Assembly (NCBI RefSeq): GCF_000018405.1
Contig: NC_009943.1
Coordinates: 685,001-749,000 of the forward strand
Source: Desulfosudis oleivorans Hxd3
GTDB lineage: Bacteria; Desulfobacterota; Desulfobacteria; Desulfobacterales; Desulfosudaceae
DNA length: 64,000 nucleotides
Reading direction: 5' to 3'
A program made the position numbers and the translations under genes. This document shows, piece after piece, positions 59,366 through 64,000 of the stretch. The notes under the pieces were generated by a model. That model was given only the letters and a program-made list of their open reading frames with translations, made no database searches and had not been told where the DNA came from. The first letter of the stretch is position 1. The number at the start of each line of letters is the position of its first letter.

Positions 59366-60526
59366 GTGAACCCACTTTCCGGTCCCCCCTGCCAGGCCTA
59401 TTTTTCGGCGGAGCATAACATGCTGCGCAGCGCGTTGCGGGAGTTTGTCAAAAAAGAGATCACGCCCTTCGTGGATGAGTGGGAGCGAGCCGGAGAGTTC
59501 CCCCGGGACCTTTACAGGAAGATGGGTGATCTGGGATTTCTCGGCATCGGTTTTCCGGAGGATTTCGGCGGCAGCGGCGGGGATATTTTTTCCACCATCG
59601 TTTTAAATGAGGAGATGATGCGGTGCGGCGCCGCCGGTATCGTGGCCGGCCTGGGCTCCCACGGCATCGGCCTGCCGCCCATTGCCATGAAGGGTACCCC
59701 GGACCAGGTCGACCGCTTTGTGCGGCCGGTGCTGGCCGGAGAAAAAATCGCGGCCCTGGGCATCACCGAGCCCGGTGGCGGGTCGGACGTGGCCAACCTT
59801 CAGACCACGGCGGTGCGGGACGGCGATGACTATATCGTCAACGGCTCAAAGACTTTTATCACCAGCGGCATTCGGGCCGATCAGCTCACCTGTGCGGTCC
59901 GCACCGGCGACAAGGGGGCCCACGGCATCAGTTTTCTGGTCATTGAGGCCGACACGCCGGGCTATGCCACGGGCAGAAAGCTTGAAAAGATGGGGTGGCT
60001 GGCCTCGGACACCGGCGAAATCTTTTTTGACAACTGCCGGGTGCCGGTGGCCAACCGTATCGGCGAAGAGAACTCCGGGTTTTACACCATCATGGAGAAC
60101 TTCCAGATGGAACGGCTTCACCTCTGTGTCATGGCCAACATGACGGCCCAGTTGGCCCTGGAGGAGTCTATTAAATACGCGAAGCAGCGGCAGGCCTTTG
60201 GCAAGCCCCTCAAGGGGTTCCAGGTGACCCGCCACAAGCTGGTGGACATGGCCACCCTGGTGGAGGCCAGCCGGGAGTTCACCTACCGGGTGGCGGCAAA
60301 AATGAACGCCGGCCAAAACCAGGTCAAGGAGATCTCCATGGCCAAGAATTTTGCCTGCCAGGTCAGCGACAAGGTGACCTATGACGCGGTCCAGATTTTC
60401 GGTGGCTACGGCTACATGAAAGAATACATGGTGGAGCGGCTCTACCGGGACAACCGGATACTTTCCATCGGCGGGGGAACCACCGAGATCATGAAAGAGA
60501 TCATCGCCAATTTTGTGGTGGGGTAG
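59366..60526 (+). CDS. Acyl-CoA dehydrogenase (LCAD/IVD-like)
   Basis: This flavoenzyme oxidises an acyl-CoA to the 2-enoyl-CoA and passes electrons to ETF. The three family domains are present, with the FAD/substrate stretch LGITEPGGGSDV (about 133-144) and the CoA-binding middle domain. The C-terminal catalytic Glu of MCAD-type enzymes is replaced (SIGGGTTEI in place of IYEGTSEI). A Glu at position 249 (MERLHL) sits where LCAD and isovaleryl-CoA dehydrogenase have theirs. The end, GGGTTEIMKEI, also resembles LCAD. GTG 59366 is preceded by AGAGG. The pyrK-like gene follows after 6 bp. Confidence 0.9.
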   Translation: MNPLSGPPCQAYFSAEHNMLRSALREFVKKEITPFVDEWERAGEFPRDLYRKMGDLGFLGIGFPEDFGGSGGDIFSTIVLNEEMMRCGAAGIVAGLGSHGIGLPPIAMKGTPDQVDRFVRPVLAGEKIAALGITEPGGGSDVANLQTTAVRDGDDYIVNGSKTFITSGIRADQLTCAVRTGDKGAHGISFLVIEADTPGYATGRKLEKMGWLASDTGEIFFDNCRVPVANRIGEENSGFYTIMENFQMERLHLCVMANMTAQLALEESIKYAKQRQAFGKPLKGFQVTRHKLVDMATLVEASREFTYRVAAKMNAGQNQVKEISMAKNFACQVSDKVTYDAVQIFGGYGYMKEYMVERLYRDNRILSIGGGTTEIMKEIIANFVVG

Positions 60527-60532
60527 CAAACG

Positions 60533-61345
60533 ATGATGCAGCACAACGCAAGGGTTCTTGAAAACCGCCGGATTAACGACACCTGCCTGCAACTGGGCCT
60601 CTCCTGCCCGGCATCATGGGCCGCGGCCGTTCCCGGCCAGTTTGTCATGCTTCGTCTGCCTGCCGCCGGCATTTCCGCCACTTTTCTGCCCCGGCCTTTT
60701 TCCATTTACCGGGTGACCGGCGACGGCCGGCTGGATATTCTTTACCGGGTGGTGGGCCGGGCCACTTGCGCCATGGCCGCGCTGGGTCCCGGCGATGGCC
60801 TGAATGTACTGGGGCCTCTGGGCAACGGGTTTTCATTCGGCCCTGATCTGAAGCAGGCGTTTCTGGTGGCCGGCGGCATCGGTGTGCCGCCGGTGGCTTT
60901 TCTGGCGCAGCACCTGGCCGGGCGGAAGGGCACGGCGGTGGACTGCACCGTGTTTCTGGGCGGGGCCACGGCTTCTGATATTTTGTGTGAAGCGGATTTC
61001 TCCTCCCTCGGCATGACGGTCTGCATTGCCACGGAAGACGGCAGCGCCGGCACAAAAGGCCTGGTCACCGACATTCTGGCCCCGGCCCTTGAAAACCAGG
61101 CCCCGGACGCGGTGTTTGCCTGCGGGCCCCCTGGCATGCTGCGGGCCGTGGGCAGCATGGCGACAACCCGCAAGGTGGCCTGCCAGGTCTCCATTGAAAC
61201 CATGATGGCCTGCGGCATGGGCGCCTGTATGGGATGTGCCGTCCGGTCCGCTGATAATCAGGCGGCTTATAAACATGCCTGTACCGACGGCCCGGTGTTT
61301 GATTGCAGCCGCATCGATCTGTGCGGCCCGCTTCTTTCCGGCTGA
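60533..61345 (+). CDS. pyrK: PyrK-like dihydroorotate dehydrogenase electron-transfer subunit
   Basis: The protein has the ferredoxin-reductase layout of PyrK. It starts with a beta-barrel FAD domain (RPFSIY at 54-59), followed by an NAD-binding domain (LVAGGIGVPPVAFLA) ending in the CGPPGML motif. Four Cys (227, 232, 235, 250) in CGMGACMGC and KHAC hold the [2Fe-2S] cluster. In most genomes pyrK lies next to pyrD, but no pyrD is present here. It follows the acyl-CoA dehydrogenase closely, so it might instead serve as an NADH-linked electron carrier for it. Which role it has cannot be told from the sequence. Confidence 0.85.
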   Translation: MMQHNARVLENRRINDTCLQLGLSCPASWAAAVPGQFVMLRLPAAGISATFLPRPFSIYRVTGDGRLDILYRVVGRATCAMAALGPGDGLNVLGPLGNGFSFGPDLKQAFLVAGGIGVPPVAFLAQHLAGRKGTAVDCTVFLGGATASDILCEADFSSLGMTVCIATEDGSAGTKGLVTDILAPALENQAPDAVFACGPPGMLRAVGSMATTRKVACQVSIETMMACGMGACMGCAVRSADNQAAYKHACTDGPVFDCSRIDLCGPLLSG

Positions 61346-61455
61346 GGGCGGTCCAGTGGACCACCGGGTTCCAGCAGGGCATTGGCGGCGATATTCGTTT
61401 TTATTACAGCAGATTAAGAAACCGGTCCGCTGGGCGTGATTTTTTTGAAAACATG

Positions 61456-61485
61456 TTGACTTGTTCACGCCCCCTATGCTAGTAA
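61456..61485 (+). promoter_or_regulatory. Candidate promoter for the ATP synthase F0 genes
   Basis: TTGACT at 61456-61461 and TAGTAA at 61480-61485, with an 18-base spacer, lie 25 bp before the first atp gene. The stretch between the pyrK stop and this point (61346-61455) shows no gene. Confidence 0.4.
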
Positions 61486-61510
61486 TACCGTTTTAATTTG
61501 ATAATTTGGC

Positions 61511-61750
61511 ATGAAAGAAGACACACGACGATCTTTAAGAGAGCTCGCTTATTACAGCAGTCTGGGGCTCTCCATTGTCCTGGCCATATTTATCGGGCTT
61601 TTTGTCGGCGTGTGGCTCGACAGTAAATTCGGCACCCAGCCGGTGTGGACCTTTGTATTTCTGGGGCTGGGTATTGCCGCCGGGTTTCGCAACATTTTTC
61701 ATGCCATGCGGAAACTGCAGAAAGCGGATAAGGCAGACAAGGGTGAATAG
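61511..61750 (+). CDS. atpZ: AtpZ/AtpI-type small membrane protein of the ATP synthase operon
   Basis: This 79-aa protein has two TM helices (about 18-35 and 45-62) joined by a short loop with VWLDSKFGTQP, the usual pattern of AtpZ (AtpI_AtpZ family). The family is thought to help c-ring assembly or magnesium/calcium transport at the synthase. It overlaps the next gene by 8 bp. Confidence 0.85.
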   Translation: MKEDTRRSLRELAYYSSLGLSIVLAIFIGLFVGVWLDSKFGTQPVWTFVFLGLGIAAGFRNIFHAMRKLQKADKADKGE

Positions 61751-62138
61751 CAACGTCAGCATTGAGCAGCACATTTTAAATTTTGTGACCCGCAGCAACT
61801 GGGTCCTGTTTTTCTGCCTGGCCGTGCCGGGCGCGATATACCTTCCCCGGCTGGTTTCCGGGTTTATCTGCGGGGCACTGATTGTGACGATCAATTTTCA
61901 TCTGCTTGTCCGGACCCTGAGAAACGCGTTTGTGCCGGACCGCGTGGTTTCCAAGAATGCTATTCTGGCCAAGTATTATTTACGGTTTTTTGTCAGCGGC
62001 CTGCTGCTGTTTGTGCTGATCGCCGGTCGCCTGGTGGACCCCCTGGGGTTGATCGCCGGGCTCTCCGTTGTGGTGGCAAGCATGTTCCTGGCAACCCTTT
62101 TTGCGATAAAAAAACTCATCTTCAAGGAGGCGATATAA
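61743..62138 (+). CDS. atpI: ATP synthase subunit I (AtpI-like)
   Basis: This protein has four hydrophobic helices and no other clear motif, which is usual for the poorly conserved subunit I, an assembly helper of the c-ring. I chose GTG 61743, overlapping the AtpZ stop by 8 bp with AAGG upstream; it gives 131 aa. Earlier starts in this frame would lie deep inside atpZ. The gene ends with AAGGAGG, the binding site for atpB. Confidence 0.75.
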   Translation: MNSNVSIEQHILNFVTRSNWVLFFCLAVPGAIYLPRLVSGFICGALIVTINFHLLVRTLRNAFVPDRVVSKNAILAKYYLRFFVSGLLLFVLIAGRLVDPLGLIAGLSVVVASMFLATLFAIKKLIFKEAI

Positions 62139-62139
62139 G

Positions 62140-62829
62140 GTGGAGCATCCCTATCTGTTTTTCGTAAAGCTGTTTGAGGCCCTGGGGTTTGAGCATTTTG
62201 CTCATACCAGCGTACACATTATTTACACATGGGTGGTCATGGCCCTGCTGATCACGCTGGGTGTTCTGGGGGCGCGCAACATTCAGATCGTGCCCACGAA
62301 AATGCAGAATTTTCTCGAGGTGTTGATCTCCGGCATCGAAGAGTTCATGGTGAGCGTTACCGGCGAAGAGGGCCGGTGGTTTTTCCCGCTGGCAGGGACC
62401 ATTGCTATCTTCATTGCCGTTTCCAACCTGATCGGCCTGGTGCCGGGCTTTTTCCCGCCCACGGCCAGTATTAACACCCCCCTGGCCTGTGCTATCGTGG
62501 TGTTCGTGTTTACCCATTTTATCGGCATCAAGTATCATGGCCCCAAGTATATCAAACACTTTCTCGGGCCGGTCTGGTGGCTGGCGCCCCTGATCTTTCC
62601 CATTGAAATCATCGGCCATCTGGCCCGGGTGCTCTCCCTGACCTTCCGTCTCTTTGGCAACATGATGGGCCATGAGTCGGTGCTGGTGATTCTGTTCATG
62701 CTGGGCGGCGCCTTTTTCGCGCCCCTGCCCATCATGGCCCTGGGTATTTTTGTGGCCTTTGTGCAGGCATTCGTGTTTTTCCTGCTCTCCGTCATGTATT
62801 TCGCCGGCGCCATGGAGCATGCCCACTGA
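62140..62829 (+). CDS. atpB: F-type ATP synthase subunit a
   Basis: Subunit a forms the proton or sodium half-channels beside the c-ring. The essential Arg is Arg170 in LSLTFRLFGNMMGHE, and the conserved region of the last helices (FVAFVQAFVFFLLSVMYFAGA) is complete. The GTG start at 62140 is preceded by AAGGAGG (62124-62130). Its 229 aa are typical. Confidence 0.95.
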   Translation: MEHPYLFFVKLFEALGFEHFAHTSVHIIYTWVVMALLITLGVLGARNIQIVPTKMQNFLEVLISGIEEFMVSVTGEEGRWFFPLAGTIAIFIAVSNLIGLVPGFFPPTASINTPLACAIVVFVFTHFIGIKYHGPKYIKHFLGPVWWLAPLIFPIEIIGHLARVLSLTFRLFGNMMGHESVLVILFMLGGAFFAPLPIMALGIFVAFVQAFVFFLLSVMYFAGAMEHAH

Positions 62830-62923
62830 TTATTTGAAGTCTGTGAACAACAACTCGGTTGTTTTCATATCGGCAAAAGGAAGAAGCAATTATCAATCGT
62901 TATTTTGAAGGAGGAAAGAGGAA

Positions 62924-63214
62924 ATGGAAGCTGAAGCCTTAAAATTTTTTATCGCGTGTGTGACAGCGGCTGGTTTTGGAATCGCCATCGCGGCGTTTGG
63001 TTGCGGCATCGGCCAGGGTCTTGGCCTGAAGGCGGCGGCCGAAGGCGTTGCCCGCAATCCCGAAGCATCCGGTAAGATCACCGTGACCATGCTCATCGGT
63101 CTGGCCATGATCGAGTCGCTCTGTATTTACGCGCTGGTCGTTGCCCTGATCCTGATCTTTGCGTCCCCCATGACGGCAACGGTTACCGGTCTGCTGACAG
63201 GTGCCGGTCACTAA
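62924..63214 (+). CDS. atpE: F-type ATP synthase subunit c
   Basis: This is a 96-aa hairpin of two TM helices with the loop ARNPEA. The ion-binding Glu64 lies in MIESLCIY in helix 2. Gln31 (GIGQG) in helix 1, Ser65 and Tyr69 occupy the positions of the sodium-binding residues of the Ilyobacter c-ring, but the usual Pro of helix 1 is Cys27 and Thr67 is Leu66, so coupling ion is uncertain. It has a strong GGAGG site (AAGGAGGAAAG) before the ATG. It ends with a terminator, so subunit b and F1 are transcribed elsewhere. Confidence 0.95.
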   Translation: MEAEALKFFIACVTAAGFGIAIAAFGCGIGQGLGLKAAAEGVARNPEASGKITVTMLIGLAMIESLCIYALVVALILIFASPMTATVTGLLTGAGH

Positions 63215-63242
63215 GCAGTAAGCAGTAAAGTTTTAAAAACAA

Positions 63243-63273
63243 AAAAGGGCCGCGCGTTTCGCGCGGCCCTTTT
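63243..63273 (+). terminator. Intrinsic terminator after atpE
   Basis: A perfect 14-bp stem, AAAAGGGCCGCGCG and its complement (63243-63256 with 63260-63273), has a TTT loop. The T-rich end can serve transcription from either side. It ends the F0 gene block. Confidence 0.92.
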
Positions 63274-63285
63274 GCGTTTGTTCGT

Positions 63286-63528
63286 GTACTTTTCTTTAGA
63301 AGAAAAGTACCAAAAGAATCGCCCCTGGCAGCTTGGCCACGCCAAAGCGTGGCTTCCCTGGCTCAAATAATTTTTCGGCGCGAAAATGAACTCACTCGCC
63401 TTCGGCTCGTTCAAACAGCATTGCCGCTTTTTCCGAAAAATCATTCTCGCTTCAGCGGCGCTGCAATGGGGTATACAGCAGGTATGCGTCCCTTTTTGCG
63501 GGTGACACTGGCAGCTCGTCTGCCAGTG
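63286..63528. repeat. Palindromic intergenic element(s)
   Basis: GTACTTTTCTT and its complement (63286-63296 with 63300-63310, loop TAG) form a perfect 11-bp stem. About 195 bp further on, CACTGGCAG and CTGCCAGTG (63506-63514 with 63520-63528) form a second one. Sequences like the first palindrome followed by CCAAAAGAA occur scattered in many proteobacterial genomes, so a dispersed repeat is likely. Confidence 0.55.
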
Positions 63529-63671
63529 CCCGAAGGGCAAGAGGCCTATTAGATTATCCTGGGCAATGCGAACAAATCAACGTGCTGCCTCTTGTGCTGC
63601 GCACCTCGGCCCTTTTGCGTTTTATGGATAAGAGGCATTGAGGAGAGAAAATAATCCGAAATCAAAATCCG

Positions 63672-63780
63672 CTTCGTGTTCTTCCAAATCTTCGTGATCT
63701 TCGTGTTGAAAAACCCTGTCGACGCCATCGGCCGGCCGCTTTTTAACACGAAGAACGCGAAGGGCACGAAGCACACGAAG
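63672..63780. repeat. Inverted CACGAAG-repeat element
   Basis: The left arm (63672-63707) has CTTCGTG three times and the right arm (63745-63780) has CACGAAG three times plus one altered copy (CGCGAAG), so the arms are inverted to each other and separated by about 37 bp. Elements of this look are found between genes in several environmental bacteria. It sits 8 bp past the uvrA stop. Confidence 0.6.
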
Positions 63781-63787
63781 GAGGAAG

Positions 63788-64000
63788 TCACAGAACTTTT
63801 TTCAGGAACTCTCCGGTGTAGGATCCCTTGATCCGGGCAAGCGCTTCGGGCGGGCCGCATCCCACCACCCGGCCGCCGCCGTCTCCGCCTTCGGGGCCCA
63901 GGTCGATAATGTAGTCCGCGTGTTTGATCACGTCCAGGTTGTGCTCGATGACGATCACGGTGTTACCGGCATCCACCAGCCGGTCCAGCACCCCCAGCAG
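63788..64000 (-). CDS. uvrA: UvrABC excinuclease subunit A, C-terminal end (partial)
   Basis: The last ~70 residues of UvrA are seen. [20 protein letters not shown] holds the D-loop and H-loop region of the second ABC ATPase, followed by [17 protein letters not shown] and the usual ending [11 protein letters not shown]. The 5' part lies beyond the window's right edge; the frame is open to base 64000. The GTG at 63991 is internal and not a start. Confidence 0.95.
   Translation of the reverse strand: MLGVLDRLVDAGNTVIVIEHNLDVIKHADYIIDLGPEGGDGGGRVVGCGPPEALARIKGSYTGEFLKKVL

Larger units (their letters stand above)
63215..63787. other. 573-bp intergenic region between atpE and uvrA, rich in inverted repeats
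   Basis: No gene is seen: the ORFs here lack binding sites and coding bias. The stretch holds the atpE terminator, a 25-bp perfect palindrome (63286-63310), a hairpin (63506-63528) and an inverted CACGAAG element (63672-63780). Confidence 0.7.

Noticed and set aside
63211-63552. Possible small genes after atpE
   Set aside because: These frames run through the terminator and palindromes, lack binding sites, and show no recognisable protein.

Overview
The window is GC-rich bacterial chromosome, in the style of an anaerobic Desulfobacterota (Desulfosarcina/Desulfococcus-like sulfate reducer). That placement is inferred from the mix of a giant LEPR-XLL protein, the AtpZ-AtpI-AtpB-AtpE gene block and an LCAD/IVD-type acyl-CoA dehydrogenase; no phylogenetic marker was tested. 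It opens with the 3' part of a 23S rRNA gene, a 5S rRNA gene and a terminator, all on the plus strand.

Region 1 (1449-5847) holds an RND/MMPL-family transporter, a 580-bp leader region with a strong terminator hairpin, and a TolC-type outer-membrane channel gene. Region 2 (5872-44121) is one uninterrupted 38.25-kb gene for a protein of about 12,750 residues. It starts with a basic segment and a LEPR-XLL motif, continues with a DUF4347 domain, and then consists almost wholly of repeats: RTX-like beta-roll motifs, flagellin-hook-like units, a long array of AGSGAVAV-type beta units built into ~1.1-kb super-repeats, Calx-beta-like segments, nine tandem ~95-residue W-x-x-x-L-x-G units, and ten in-register copies of a 384-bp repeat near the C-terminus.

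Region 3 (44175-55697) reads as a biogenesis cassette for this protein. It contains a DUF3467-like protein with an extra C-terminal domain, a radical SAM enzyme, an unrecognised protein and an O-methyltransferase-like protein (all four overlapping or nearly so). A second, small DUF3467 protein with its own candidate promoter follows. Then come a GAF-domain membrane-fusion protein, a PqqD-like/M50 metalloprotease/HlyD fusion, a SecA-like ATPase that stops right after its motor core, and a periplasmic HlyD-type adaptor. With the upstream TolC gene this is a plausible dedicated modification and export system for the giant surface protein, and it is the best candidate here for an undescribed system. 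Function is inferred from gene context only.

Region 4 (55817-59140, minus strand) has an OmpR-type response regulator and its histidine kinase, a small single-domain CULT (cereblon-type) protein, and the lytic transglycosylase MltG. Region 5 (59366-63214, plus strand) has an acyl-CoA dehydrogenase with a PyrK-like iron-sulfur flavoprotein, then the membrane part of an F-type ATP synthase (AtpZ, AtpI, a, c) closed by a strong terminator. The F1 genes and subunit b are not in the window. The last 570 bp before the 3' end of uvrA (minus strand, cut by the window edge) carry palindromic intergenic repeats and no gene.
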